A DNA stretch of 64,000 bases, from positions 186,001 through 250,000 of the forward strand of contig NZ_JACCFF010000005.1 of NCBI RefSeq assembly GCF_013449725.1, written 5' to 3'. The notes below the pieces were generated by a model. That model searched no databases, was not told the origin of the DNA, and worked only from the letters and a program-made list of their open reading frames with translations. Positions 26,203 to 35,340 of this stretch are shown here, in pieces. The translations under genes were made by a program, and so were the position numbers. The first letter of the stretch is position 1. Every line of letters starts with the position of its first letter. This stretch comes from Mycobacteroides sp. LB1. Its GTDB lineage: Bacteria > Actinomycetota > Actinomycetes > Mycobacteriales > Mycobacteriaceae.

Positions 26203-26868
26203 GTGAAACTGCTCGGCCGAAAGAAATCCTCCCCCGACGGGGAACCTGCAGACTCCTCTTCGTCTCCTGCGGATGAGACGGATGTCACATCGTCGGCGCA
26301 GGCCGGAAAGGGTCGCCCCACCCCCAAACGGGATACCGGCAAGCGCCGCGGGCCCGTCGCCCCGGCGCCTTTGACCAGCGCCGAGGCCCGCCAGCGCCGT
26401 AAGAGCTTGCGCGGACCGAAGCTGTCACGCGCGGAACGCAAGGCGGAGAACGTCGACCGACGCGCTCGTATCGCCGACAATCGCGAGAAAATGATGGCCG
26501 GAGACGATGCGTACCTGCTGCCCCGCGACAAGGGGCCGGTGCGCGCATTCGCCCGCGATATCGTCGATTCACGGCGCAACGTCCTGGGGCTGTTCATGCC
26601 CTTGGCGCTCTTCTTGATCTTCACCATGTTCGCGGTGCCGTCCGTCCAGGTGCAGTTGTGGATGACCCCGGCGATGCTGGTGCTGATGCTCGTCATGATC
26701 GTCGACGGAATCTTCGTCGGCAGGCTTGTGAACAAACGTGTGGGCGAACGCTTCCCGACCAGCGAAGAGGGTGGCTTCAAACTCGGCTGGTATGCCGCGA
26801 GCCGTGCATCTCAGCTGCGCAAGATGCGCGCACCGCGCCCCCGGGTGAACCGCGGCGAGCCGGTCTAA
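26203..26868 (+). CDS. DUF3043-type membrane protein (Rv2206-like)
   Basis: A 221-residue actinobacterial protein. A charged, disordered N-terminal half (Ser/Lys/Arg-rich, about 1-115) includes EARQRRKSLRGPKLSRAERKA. Two membrane helices (about 126-147 and 151-172) and a short cytosolic tail follow. The sequence YLLPRDKGPVRAFARDIVDSRRN (about 105-127) is the conserved family core. Function is unknown; it precedes cobU by seven bases and may be cotranscribed with the cobalamin genes. Confidence 0.82.
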   Translation: MKLLGRKKSSPDGEPADSSSSPADETDVTSSAQAGKGRPTPKRDTGKRRGPVAPAPLTSAEARQRRKSLRGPKLSRAERKAENVDRRARIADNREKMMAGDDAYLLPRDKGPVRAFARDIVDSRRNVLGLFMPLALFLIFTMFAVPSVQVQLWMTPAMLVLMLVMIVDGIFVGRLVNKRVGERFPTSEEGGFKLGWYAASRASQLRKMRAPRPRVNRGEPV

Positions 26869-26875
26869 CCGCACT

Positions 26876-27409
26876 GTGCCCACCACGCTGGTTCTTGGCG
26901 GAATTCGTTCGGGAAAGTCGCGCGTCGCCGAGTCCCTGCTGCCCGCCGAGGGACCCGTGCGATACCTGGCAACCGGCTCATCACTCAGCGAGGATGCGGC
27001 ATGGGCGGAAAGGGTTGCGGCACATCGGTCCCGACGCCCCGATCACTGGGTGACCGCCGAGACCACGGATATCGCGGACGAGCTGCGCACGGGTGACGCG
27101 ATACCGACGCTCATCGACGATCTCGGGGGTTGGCTGACCTCGATCATGGACGCGCGCGGCGCATGGGATGGCGGCGGCGAATCCGTCGCCGCCGATATCT
27201 GCGATTTGGTGGATGCCATCGACGCCTACTCCGCCGATCTCGTGATTGTGAGCCCCGAGGTCGGGTTGACCATCGTGCCCGCCACCGCTTCCGGGCGGCT
27301 CTTCGCCGATGAACTCGGCGCACTGAATCAGGCCGTGGCGCAACACAGCGAGCGGGTTCTCCTGGTGGTTGCCGGTCAGCCGCTGGCGATCAAGGGAGCC
27401 TCCGCGTGA
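26876..27409 (+). CDS. cobU: Adenosylcobinamide kinase / guanylyltransferase
   Basis: A 177-residue bifunctional enzyme that phosphorylates adenosylcobinamide and then adds GMP, preparing the nucleotide loop of cobalamin. The P-loop GGIRSGKS is at 8-15; a His in AAHRSRRP (about 46) is the likely guanylylated residue; VIVSPEVGLTIVPATASGRLFADELGALNQ contains the usual substrate segment. GTG 26876 is the first start after the membrane protein stop. The end overlaps cobT in GTGA. From memory, cobU is not beside cobT-cobS in M. tuberculosis, so the arrangement here is more complete. Confidence 0.93.
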   Translation: MPTTLVLGGIRSGKSRVAESLLPAEGPVRYLATGSSLSEDAAWAERVAAHRSRRPDHWVTAETTDIADELRTGDAIPTLIDDLGGWLTSIMDARGAWDGGGESVAADICDLVDAIDAYSADLVIVSPEVGLTIVPATASGRLFADELGALNQAVAQHSERVLLVVAGQPLAIKGASA

Positions 27410-28491
27410 CCTCGCACGCCGAGCCGGCCGAGGCTCCGCGATTCGGCCCGATTTCGGCGCCCAACCCCGATATGGCTGCCGCCGCCCGCGACCGACAACG
27501 GCGGCTCACCAAGCCGGCCGGTGCGCTAGGGCGACTAGAGGAGCTCTCGGCGTGGGTGTCGGCCTGCCAAAATCAGTGCCCTCCGACGACATTCCAACGC
27601 CCGCGGGTAGTGGTCTTCGCCGGTGATCACGGAGTAGCCGCCAGCGGTGTGTCCGCCTATCCCTCATCGGTGACCGCCCAGATGGTGCGAAACATCGACG
27701 CGGGGGGTGCCGCCGTGAACGTGCTTGCCGCGCTGGCCGGGGTGGGCGTGCGAGTGGTCGACATTGCGGTGGACAGCGACGTATCGCTGACCGAACCCCT
27801 TGCCGCCCATAAGATTCGTCGTTCCAGCGGCAATATCGCGGTAGAGGACGCCCTCACCACGGAACAAGGTCACGCCGCGCTGGCCGCCGGGATCGCCCTG
27901 GCCGATGCCGAGATCGACAGCGGAGCCGATCTGCTGATCGCAGGTGATATGGGCATCGGGAACACCACACCGGCGACGGTGTTGGTGGCGGCGCTCACCG
28001 CGAGCGAACCGGTGGCCGTAGTAGGTCGCGGCACGGGGATCGACGATGCCGGATGGACACGCAAGATCGCCGCCGTCCGCGATGCGTTGCGCCGCACCAA
28101 GGATGTGCGCACCGATCCCATCGCGCTGCTCATCCGTGCCGGCGGCGCCGATCTGGCGGCGATGACCGGATTCGTGGCACAGGCGGCGGTGCGGCGCACC
28201 CCGGTGTTACTCGACGGACTGGTGGTGACCGCCGCAGCACTGGTGGCCGAGCAGCTGGCCCCGGGGGCCCGGCAGTGGTGGCTGGCCGGACACCGCTCCA
28301 CCGAACCCGCGCATTCGCTTGCCCTGCAACGCCTCCGGCTGGACCCCGTGTTGGATCTGGAGATGCGACTGGGCGAGGGCTCTGGCGCCCTTGTCGCACT
28401 GCCAGTGCTGCAGGCCGCCGCGGCCACACTGGCCCAGATGGCGACATTCGATGAGGCCCAGATCGACGGCCCACAGGGTCCGGATACATGA
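27406..28491 (+). CDS. cobT: Nicotinate-nucleotide:dimethylbenzimidazole phosphoribosyltransferase
   Basis: A 361-residue enzyme that activates dimethylbenzimidazole as alpha-ribazole phosphate, the lower ligand of cobalamin. Family motifs are VVFAGDHGVAASGVSAYP (about 66-83), GDMGIGNTTPA and the C-terminal LEMRLGEGSGA with catalytic Glu324. Overlaps on both sides (GTGA with cobU, ATGA with cobS) show a tightly coupled operon. Confidence 0.95.
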   Translation: MTSHAEPAEAPRFGPISAPNPDMAAAARDRQRRLTKPAGALGRLEELSAWVSACQNQCPPTTFQRPRVVVFAGDHGVAASGVSAYPSSVTAQMVRNIDAGGAAVNVLAALAGVGVRVVDIAVDSDVSLTEPLAAHKIRRSSGNIAVEDALTTEQGHAALAAGIALADAEIDSGADLLIAGDMGIGNTTPATVLVAALTASEPVAVVGRGTGIDDAGWTRKIAAVRDALRRTKDVRTDPIALLIRAGGADLAAMTGFVAQAAVRRTPVLLDGLVVTAAALVAEQLAPGARQWWLAGHRSTEPAHSLALQRLRLDPVLDLEMRLGEGSGALVALPVLQAAAATLAQMATFDEAQIDGPQGPDT

Positions 28492-29246
28492 ACCGGCTGC
28501 TGCGGATCCTGCGGCCCATCGGCGGAGCCTTCGAATTCGCCACCGTGACACCCGTTCCCGCGCGGCTCGCGGGCACGCTGTCGGGCCCAGCGCTGGGCGC
28601 GCTGCCAGTGGTGGGCGCCGCGTTGGGCGCGCTGGCCGCCTTCGTCGCCTGGGTTATGCACTTCGAGTACATGGCACCACTGGCCGGGCTGGCCGCGGTG
28701 ACCGTGGTGGTACTGGCGACCCGCGGCCTGCATATCGACGGGCTGTCCGATACCGCCGACGGGCTGGGCTGCTACGGGCCGCCGGAGCGCGCGTTGACCG
28801 TGATGCGTGACGGGTCGGCAGGGCCGTTCGGAGTGGCGGCGGTGGTCATCACCCTGTTGACACAGGCGTTGTCATTCGGTGTGCTCACATCCAGGCAGGA
28901 GTGGCTGGCGATCGTGCTGGCCGTCGCCGTCGGCCGGGTGAGCGCGGTAGTGGCCTGCCGACGCGGGGTGCCGGGTGCCGCCCACAGCGGTTTCGGCGCG
29001 CGGGTTGCCGGTTCTCAGCCGCTGTGGGTGGTGGCGATATGGATGCTGGCGGCGATGGCGGTGGGGGTTCTCGCCCAACCCTGGCGGCCGTGGCAGGGGC
29101 CGATGGCGGTGTTGGTGGCGCTGGTCGTCGGGGCACTGCTGGTGCAGCACTGCGTCCGCAGGTTTGGTGGGATCACCGGCGATGTGCTGGGCGCGAGCAT
29201 TGAGCTCACCACGACGCTCGCCGCCCTGGGGTTGGCCGCCGCATAG
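28488..29246 (+). CDS. cobS: Adenosylcobalamin synthase (cobalamin-5'-phosphate synthase)
   Basis: A 252-residue polytopic membrane protein that joins adenosyl-GDP-cobinamide with alpha-ribazole phosphate. About six hydrophobic segments are present. The metal-binding motif RGLHIDGLSDTADGLG (about 77-92) and the PRAE-like region GPPERALTVMRDGSAGPFG are intact. ATG 28488 overlaps the cobT stop. It ends the cobUTS operon. Confidence 0.94.
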   Translation: MNRLLRILRPIGGAFEFATVTPVPARLAGTLSGPALGALPVVGAALGALAAFVAWVMHFEYMAPLAGLAAVTVVVLATRGLHIDGLSDTADGLGCYGPPERALTVMRDGSAGPFGVAAVVITLLTQALSFGVLTSRQEWLAIVLAVAVGRVSAVVACRRGVPGAAHSGFGARVAGSQPLWVVAIWMLAAMAVGVLAQPWRPWQGPMAVLVALVVGALLVQHCVRRFGGITGDVLGASIELTTTLAALGLAAA

Positions 29247-29334
29247 CGCCGCCACCAGGATTCATCAAGAGTTCGCGAGCGGGCTCGGCCTGTGCGGTCG
29301 CGTCACCCCGTGCAGTACGCCACTATTCGAAGCT

Positions 29335-31062
29335 ATGCCGCGCAATCCGTTGAATCCTCCCGGTGAGATACCGGACACGGGGATTCCCCAATCACTTGCC
29401 GGGGCGATGACGATGGCCGAGCAGTACGAGTGGCATCGCGGGTACCTGTTCCGCCACGCGGTGTCACGCCGGAACTTCCTGCGGGGGTCGGCGGCAGCCA
29501 CCGCAGTAGCCGCGCTGGGCCTTTCGCCGTTCGGCCGGCGGGCATATGCGGACGACGCCCCCCTGGGTGTCGCAGGCAGGCGCGTCGGGTTCGGCGCCGA
29601 CTCCTCCAGCCAGCTCAGCTTCTCCGCACAGCTGTCCAGGAATCCGCACGGCACCAGGATCTTTCTCGACCACGGCCCAACGCCCGAACTAGGTGCCTCT
29701 CTTGAGGCCGAGGTCCGTAATCTCGTGACACAGATCCCGTCCAGCGACCATGGGGTGCTGGCGGCCGAACAGTTCTACGCCCACGCGCCCGTCCATGGGC
29801 TCGGTGGGGGCAGCGAGCATTTTTACCGCTGGCGGACCACCGACGGGTTCCTGAGCGATGTCCGTTCGGCCGCGACGGCCATCCCGTCGGCACGAAATGC
29901 ACTCGCCCCGTTCCGTTTCACCATGATGGGCGATCAGGGCACCGACGAAACTCCGTCACTCCCACCAAACCTCGTGGCCGGTGAGTACGACGACAGTTAC
30001 TACAGCGCGGACAACGACCCCGCCGCGTCGCATACGCAGAACGTCTTGAATCAGATCGTGGCGTGCCGACCCGATTTCCACATCCTGGCCGGGGATATCG
30101 CGTACGCCGACCCGTCCGGGATGGGGAAAAAGCCCCAGTTCGTGCCATCAAGTGGCAAGGCCGCAACCGGGTTCGACAAGTACAACCCCTTCGTCTGGGA
30201 TGTATACCTGGCATCCATCGAACCCAGTGCCTCAATCACACCGTGGATGTTCGCGACCGGTAACCACGATATGGAGGCCGCGTACGGGACTCACGGCTAC
30301 GGCGGCCACCTGGCCCGTCTCGGTTTCCCCGGCGGCGGCCCCACAGGATGCCCGTCGGCGTACTCGTTCACCTATGGCAATGTCGCCGTGCTCTCCCTGG
30401 ACGCCAACGACGTGTCCTATGAGATCCGGGCCAACACCGGTTATTCCGCTGGGGCCCAAACCGGCTGGGTGGGCAGAACTCTGGCGGCGTACCGGGCGAA
30501 CCCGAATATCGACTTCATCGTGTGTTTCTTCCATCATTGCGCGTACTCGACAACGCAGTCACATGCGAGCGACGGCGGAGTGCGCGACGCCTGGTGCGCG
30601 CTGTTCGATCGCTATCGGGTGGATCTGGTGCTGCAGGGGCACAACCACGTCTTCGAGCGCACCGATCCCATCCGCGGCGGGCGGCCGACCCGGGAAGCCG
30701 GGGACAATTCGACCGTCGACCCAGAATCCGATGGCACCGTGTACTACACGGTGGGCTCCGCGGGCCGGCCCCGATACGACTTTCAGCCGGGCGAGCCGGA
30801 GGGCTACCGGGGCCGCGAAATCGGTGACACCTTGGTACCCAATAGCTACGTCTGGACGCCCGAGGGCACCAAGCACATTGAGGCGGTCACGTGGTCCCGT
30901 GTCCGTTATCGCAACTACGCGTTCATCCGCGTCGACGTGCGCCCGGGGACGCTGGCCAGCGAGATGGACGTCACCGCCGTCGACGAATACGGCCGTGAGT
31001 TCGACAAGGTGACGTACCGCCGACGGGTGCGGGGCGCTGAGGCCTCGCTAGATGGGCCCTAG
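29335..31062 (+). CDS. Tat-exported purple acid phosphatase-like metallophosphoesterase (Rv2577-like)
   Basis: A 575-residue exported phosphatase. ATG 29335 gives MPRNPLNPPG; the frame open from 28975 is antisense-free but overlaps cobS. A twin-arginine signal SRRNFLR (44-50), a hydrophobic stretch and AYADD cleavage region (about 70-74) show Tat export, fitting cytosolic metal loading. A Fn3-like N-terminal domain precedes the dinuclear-metal site: GDQG, GDIAYAD, GNHD, FFHH and GHNHVFER in order. The length and start MPR..P resemble M. tuberculosis Rv2577 as I remember it. It may release phosphate from extracellular esters. Its TAG shares the palindrome CTAG with the convergent ilvE stop. 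Confidence 0.88.
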   Translation: MPRNPLNPPGEIPDTGIPQSLAGAMTMAEQYEWHRGYLFRHAVSRRNFLRGSAAATAVAALGLSPFGRRAYADDAPLGVAGRRVGFGADSSSQLSFSAQLSRNPHGTRIFLDHGPTPELGASLEAEVRNLVTQIPSSDHGVLAAEQFYAHAPVHGLGGGSEHFYRWRTTDGFLSDVRSAATAIPSARNALAPFRFTMMGDQGTDETPSLPPNLVAGEYDDSYYSADNDPAASHTQNVLNQIVACRPDFHILAGDIAYADPSGMGKKPQFVPSSGKAATGFDKYNPFVWDVYLASIEPSASITPWMFATGNHDMEAAYGTHGYGGHLARLGFPGGGPTGCPSAYSFTYGNVAVLSLDANDVSYEIRANTGYSAGAQTGWVGRTLAAYRANPNIDFIVCFFHHCAYSTTQSHASDGGVRDAWCALFDRYRVDLVLQGHNHVFERTDPIRGGRPTREAGDNSTVDPESDGTVYYTVGSAGRPRYDFQPGEPEGYRGREIGDTLVPNSYVWTPEGTKHIEAVTWSRVRYRNYAFIRVDVRPGTLASEMDVTAVDEYGREFDKVTYRRRVRGAEASLDGP

Positions 31063-32162
31063 CCGAGCTTGGTGATCCAGCCGTGTGTATCGGCGAAGGT
31101 GCCACGCTGGATTCCGGTCAACGTGTCGCGCAGAGCCATGGTCACCTCGCCGGGTTCCCCATCGCCGATGGTGTATTCACCGCCCGAGTACTTGACGCGG
31201 CCGACCGGCGTGATCACCGCGGCGGTCCCACAGGCGAACACCTCGGTGATCTCTCCGGAGGCCACCTTCTTCTCCAGCTCGTCGACATCGATCTTGCGTT
31301 CCTCGATGGCGAAACCGGCGTCGGAGGCCAACTGCAATAGGGACTTTCGCGTCACGCCGGGCAGCAGTGAACCGGACAGCTCGGGGGTCACCAAGCGGGC
31401 CTCACCATCACGACCGAACACGAAGAACAGGTTCATCCCACCCATTTCTTCGATGTACCGGCGCTCGATGGCGTCGAGCCACACCACCTGATCGCAGCCC
31501 TCGTCGGCTGCCTGCGCCTGGGCGACCAGCGAGGCGGCATAGTTGCCACCGGTCTTCGCGGCACCGATCCCGCCCGGTGCGGCGCGCACGTACTCATGAG
31601 AGAGCCACACGCTGACCGGCTTGATGCCCTGAGAGAAGTACGCACCGGCGGGTGAGGCGATGAGCAGGTACCGGTATTCGGCGGCCGGCCGCACCCCGAG
31701 GCCCGCCTCGGTGGCGATGATGAACGGCCGCAGGTAGAGCGATTCCTCCCCGCCGCCCGGCGGCACCCAATCGGCGTCGACCGCGATGAGCTGGCGCAGC
31801 GATTCGATGAACAGCTCCTGTGGCAGCTCGGGAATGGCGATGCGGCGGCAGGACTGAATCAACCGTTCGGCGTTAGCTTCGGGCCGGAACGCGGCGAGAG
31901 ATCCGTTGGGTTGCCGATAGACCTTGAGCCCCTCGAACACCTCTTGCGCATAGTGCAGAACGATGGCCGACGGGTCGAGAGTAATGGGGCCATATGGAAC
32001 CACTTGCGCGTTATGCCAACCGCTTTCGGTATTCCATTCGATGGAAACCATGTGGTCGGTGAAGTACTTCCCGAATCCCGGCGCGGCCAGTACCTCAGCC
32101 CGCCGGGCCGGGCTGGCCGGTGACGGGTTGAGTTGCCGGGTGAACTCGGGAAGCGGATTCAT
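31059..32162 (-). CDS. ilvE: Branched-chain amino acid aminotransferase
   Basis: A 367-residue fold-type IV PLP transaminase for the last step of valine, leucine and isoleucine synthesis. The Schiff-base Lys203 is in GGIGAAKTGGNYAAS, and ERRYIEEMGGMNLFFVFG is the family signature. HYAQEVFEGLKVYR (70-83) is typical of long (type II) BCATs. The stop overlaps the convergent phosphatase gene by four bases. It is followed in the opposite reading order by gcvT 42 bases upstream, as in Rv2211c-Rv2210c. Confidence 0.95.
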   Translation of the reverse strand: MNPLPEFTRQLNPSPASPARRAEVLAAPGFGKYFTDHMVSIEWNTESGWHNAQVVPYGPITLDPSAIVLHYAQEVFEGLKVYRQPNGSLAAFRPEANAERLIQSCRRIAIPELPQELFIESLRQLIAVDADWVPPGGGEESLYLRPFIIATEAGLGVRPAAEYRYLLIASPAGAYFSQGIKPVSVWLSHEYVRAAPGGIGAAKTGGNYAASLVAQAQAADEGCDQVVWLDAIERRYIEEMGGMNLFFVFGRDGEARLVTPELSGSLLPGVTRKSLLQLASDAGFAIEERKIDVDELEKKVASGEITEVFACGTAAVITPVGRVKYSGGEYTIGDGEPGEVTMALRDTLTGIQRGTFADTHGWITKLG

Positions 32163-32204
32163 GCTCGGCAGTCTAGCTGTCCGACGTGGCCAAACCCGAA
32201 CCGA

Positions 32205-33299
32205 TTATCCGACGTTGACGTCCACGAATGGCGGCTTGACGACCTCGCATTCGATCTCCCGGCCGCGCACGTCGACGACAACGCTCGCACCATCCGCGAT
32301 CTGCGCGGAGGTGTCCAGCAATGCCAGGGCGATTCCGGCCTTGAGGGTCGGCGAGAAGGTTCCCGACGTGGTCACACCCACCGGCAGGCCACCGGACAGC
32401 ACCGTGAAATCGGGGCGCAGCACTCCTCGGCCGGTGGCGCGCAGGCCCCGCAGGGTGCGACGCGGACCCTCCGCTTTCTCCTGAGTGAGGGCGTCACGGC
32501 CCCAGAACGCGTCCTTCTTCCAGCCGACGGCCCATCCGGCCCGCGCCTGCACCGGGCTGATATCGGCGGAGAGCTCGTGCCCATGCAGCGGATAGCCCAT
32601 CTCGGTGCGCAGGGTGTCGCGTGCACCAAGACCCGCGAGCTGTCCACCGGCCTCGGTGATCGCCGGCAGCAGCGCATCGAATACCGCACCTGCTGAATCC
32701 CATGATGGGAGTAGCTCATAGCCGTGCTCCCCCGTATAGCCGGTACGGCACACCCGCACCGGCACACCGTCGAGCGTGGCGTCGGCGTAGGCCATGTACT
32801 CCATATCCGTTGGCAGCCCGAGTCGTTGCAGCACCTCCGCCGATTTGGGACCTTGCACGGCCAGCACCGCGTAGTCGCGGTGCTGATTGGTGATGGCGAT
32901 GCCCTCCGGGGCCTGAGCCTGCAGGGCCGCGACGACGGCTGAGGTGTTCGCGGCGTTGGGGACCAGGAAAATTTCGTCATCGGAGACGTAGTAGGCGATG
33001 AGGTCGTCGACGACACCGCCGTTTTCGGTGCAGCACAGCGTGTATTGCGCCTTGCCCGGCCCAACCTTGTTGAGATCGTTGGTGAAACAGGCATTCACAA
33101 ACGCCGCGGCACCGGGACCACGCACCAGCGCCTTGCCGAGGTGACTGACATCGAACAGGCCGACGGCTTCGCGTGTGGCCGTGTGCTCCCCGACCGTTCC
33201 GGCGTAGGACACCGGCATGCTCCAGCCGCCGAATTCGGCGAAGGTGGCGCCCTGTGCGGTGTGCCTGTCGTGCAGTGGTCCGAGCAAAAGATCCGTCAT
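32205..33299 (-). CDS. gcvT: Aminomethyltransferase (glycine cleavage T-protein)
   Basis: A 364-residue folate-binding T-protein that releases ammonia from the aminomethyl-lipoyl H-protein and makes methylene-tetrahydrofolate. Recognisable parts are MTDLLLGPLHDRHTAQGATFAEFGGWSMPVSY at the N terminus (in pieces), YDVSHLGK-like FDVSHLGKALVRGP (49-62), CRTGYTGEHGYE and GLGARDTLR. It depends on lipoylation made by lipB-lipA, which are in this window. Other glycine cleavage genes are not nearby. Confidence 0.94.
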   Translation of the reverse strand: MTDLLLGPLHDRHTAQGATFAEFGGWSMPVSYAGTVGEHTATREAVGLFDVSHLGKALVRGPGAAAFVNACFTNDLNKVGPGKAQYTLCCTENGGVVDDLIAYYVSDDEIFLVPNAANTSAVVAALQAQAPEGIAITNQHRDYAVLAVQGPKSAEVLQRLGLPTDMEYMAYADATLDGVPVRVCRTGYTGEHGYELLPSWDSAGAVFDALLPAITEAGGQLAGLGARDTLRTEMGYPLHGHELSADISPVQARAGWAVGWKKDAFWGRDALTQEKAEGPRRTLRGLRATGRGVLRPDFTVLSGGLPVGVTTSGTFSPTLKAGIALALLDTSAQIADGASVVVDVRGREIECEVVKPPFVDVNVG

Positions 33300-33350
33300 G
33301 GGAGTTCACCCTAATTGGCGCATCACTCGCTTTCACTAGGCTGAGTGCCT

Positions 33351-34862
33351 ATGAGCGCATATACGGCACCCTCGTTCGCCCTGGCCACCTCCATTCCGCA
33401 GCGCGGAGTCTCCGCCGCGGTGCTGCTGGTGGGTGTCCGTCCCAGCGAGAAAGAATCCGACAAGGGCCCCAAAGTGGTCGATGCGCAGCTGCTGGACACC
33501 AAGGCCGTCAAGTCCATCGAGGCCGCACTCAAGGCCGTGGGAGCGACCGGCTCGGCCGAGCAGCTCACCCGGGTGGCGGTCGACGGGTTGCCGGTGGCCA
33601 GTGTGCTGGCCGTCGGGCTGGGTAACGCGGAGAATGCCGGCCCCGAGGCGATCCGTCGTGCCGCGGGCGTGGCCGCCCGAACCCTCGACAACGTGGAAAC
33701 CGTGGTGACCACGCTGGCGGAGCGGGACGTCGACGCCACCGTGCAGGGCCTGGTGCTGGGCGGTTACCGCTTTGCGGCGTTCCGCACCAAGACCGCGCCG
33801 AAGGACGCTGGGCTGCAGAAGGTTACGTTGCTCGTCGGCGACAAGGGTCGTGCCCAGAAGGAGGCCATGGAGCGCGGCGCGGCCGTCGCGACCGCGGTGA
33901 CCACTGCGCGTGATTTTGTGAACACCCCGCCCAGTCACCTGTTCCCCGCCGAATTCGCCAAGCAGGCAAAGGCGTTGGCGACGACGGAGGGCATCGAGGT
34001 GGAGGTGCTCGACGAGAAGGAGCTGGCCAAGGCCGGCTACGGCGGCGTCGTCGGAGTCGGGAAGGGCTCCTCGCGCCCCCCGCGTCTGGTGCGGTTGACC
34101 TACCGGGGCGCAAAGGGAAAGAAGGCCAAGAAGGTCGCGCTCGTGGGCAAGGGCATCACCTTCGATACCGGCGGCATCTCGATCAAGCCCGCGGGCGGTA
34201 TGGAGAATATGACCTCCGATATGGGCGGGGCCGCAGCGGTTATCGCGGTGACACTGCTGGCGGCCCGGCGGCAGCTGCCGATCGACGTGATCGCGACGGT
34301 CCCGATGGCCGAGAACATGCCGTCGTCGACGGCGCAGCGTCCCGGTGACGTGTTGACCCAGCTGGACGGCACCACCGTCGAGGTGATCAACACCGATGCC
34401 GAGGGGCGCTTGATCCTGGCGGACGCGATTGTCCGGGCCTGCCAGGACGAGCCCGACTATCTGATCGACACCGCGACCCTGACCGGCGCGCAGGTAGTGG
34501 CGCTGGGTACCCGAACCCCCGGTGTGATGGGCACCGACGAGTTCCGGGACCGCGTGGCGACGATCTCTCAGTCGGTGGGCGAAAACGGCTGGGCCATGCC
34601 GCTACCCGAGGAGCTGCGCGACGATCTCAAGTCCAAGGTGGCCGACCTGGCGAACGTCACCAACCACCGCAACGGTGGCATGTTGGCGGCCGGTCTGTAC
34701 CTGCGCGAATTCGTGGCCGACGGCGTGCAGTGGGCTCATATCGATGTCGCGGGTCCGGCGTACAACACCGGCGGGCCGTGGGGTTACATATCGAAGGGCG
34801 GTACCGGTGTGCCGGTGCGAACCATCTTCAGCGTGCTGGAGGACATCTCGGCTAACGGGTGA
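33351..34862 (+). CDS. pepA: Leucyl aminopeptidase (M17, cytosol aminopeptidase)
   Basis: A 503-residue dizinc/dimanganese aminopeptidase of family M17. Catalytic-domain motifs are GKGITFDTGGISIKP, MGGAAAV and the signature NTDAEGRL at 347-354. The N-terminal domain (about 1-170) is the divergent macro-like part. The ATG 33351 is used; an in-frame GTG six bases earlier is possible. It corresponds to the gene called pepB in M. tuberculosis. It probably recycles peptides in the cytosol. It is divergent from gcvT with 51 bases between. Confidence 0.92.
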   Translation: MSAYTAPSFALATSIPQRGVSAAVLLVGVRPSEKESDKGPKVVDAQLLDTKAVKSIEAALKAVGATGSAEQLTRVAVDGLPVASVLAVGLGNAENAGPEAIRRAAGVAARTLDNVETVVTTLAERDVDATVQGLVLGGYRFAAFRTKTAPKDAGLQKVTLLVGDKGRAQKEAMERGAAVATAVTTARDFVNTPPSHLFPAEFAKQAKALATTEGIEVEVLDEKELAKAGYGGVVGVGKGSSRPPRLVRLTYRGAKGKKAKKVALVGKGITFDTGGISIKPAGGMENMTSDMGGAAAVIAVTLLAARRQLPIDVIATVPMAENMPSSTAQRPGDVLTQLDGTTVEVINTDAEGRLILADAIVRACQDEPDYLIDTATLTGAQVVALGTRTPGVMGTDEFRDRVATISQSVGENGWAMPLPEELRDDLKSKVADLANVTNHRNGGMLAAGLYLREFVADGVQWAHIDVAGPAYNTGGPWGYISKGGTGVPVRTIFSVLEDISANG

Positions 34863-34882
34863 GCCACGGCTGATCTCCCCCT

Positions 34883-35224
34883 TTACGCCTGCTCCTCGGT
34901 GGCCCGACGCTTGAGGATCTTCTGCCGGGCGTCGTAATCACGCTTGCGTTGCGGGTATCCCGTGCGATGCACGTCGTACACCGGGATCTTGAGCTTCTCG
35001 GAGATTCGCCGCGCCCCCGCTATCCCTCCGACGCGTCGTCGGGTCCATTCGCCGTCACCGGCAATGAGAATCACGGTGACGTCGGAGAAGTTGGTCTGCG
35101 GCTCGACGTAGGCCTCGACACCGGTGCGCGCCGCGGTCCAGGTGGCGAGGTAGCGCAGATCGTTATCGGTACCGCGTTTCGTTTGCCCCTCACGCTTGCC
35201 GCGGAAGGCGTCGATCCATGCCAT
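34883..35224 (-). CDS. Conserved mycobacterial hypothetical protein
   Basis: A 113-residue, basic protein beginning MAWIDAFRGKREGQTKRG. The middle is a probable alpha/beta unit (VTVILIAGDGEWTRRRVGG), the end is rich in Lys/Arg (YPQRKRDYDARQKILKRR). No signal peptide or membrane segment and no catalytic motif recognised. It is convergent with pepA (20-base gap) and its start lies 39 bases from the first TetR operator, so it might also be touched by that regulator. Confidence 0.7.
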   Translation of the reverse strand: MAWIDAFRGKREGQTKRGTDNDLRYLATWTAARTGVEAYVEPQTNFSDVTVILIAGDGEWTRRRVGGIAGARRISEKLKIPVYDVHRTGYPQRKRDYDARQKILKRRATEEQA

Positions 35225-35262
35225 TCACACATGGTGCCAGCTAATTCTGAGAACGCGATAAA

Positions 35263-35287
35263 TAAACGGAGATCGAGTCTCCGTTTA
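35263..35287. promoter_or_regulatory. TetR-type operator 1 (perfect inverted repeat)
   Basis: TAAACGGAGA (35263-35272), five bases, TCTCCGTTTA (35278-35287): ten-base arms that pair perfectly. It stands 39 bp upstream of a near-identical second site and before the epimerase/TetR operon, so the linked TetR at 36360 is the likely ligand. Confidence 0.85.
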
Positions 35288-35301
35288 TGCTATCGTCCAT
35301 C

Positions 35302-35326
35302 CAAGCGGAGGTTGAGTCTCCGTTTA
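35302..35326. promoter_or_regulatory. TetR-type operator 2 (diverged copy)
   Basis: CAAGCGGAGG, TTGAG, TCTCCGTTTA: the right arm equals operator 1, the left arm differs at three positions. It ends 14 bases before ATG 35341, where binding would block transcription or translation start of the epimerase. Confidence 0.8.
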
Positions 35327-35340
35327 AATTTGGGAGAGTC

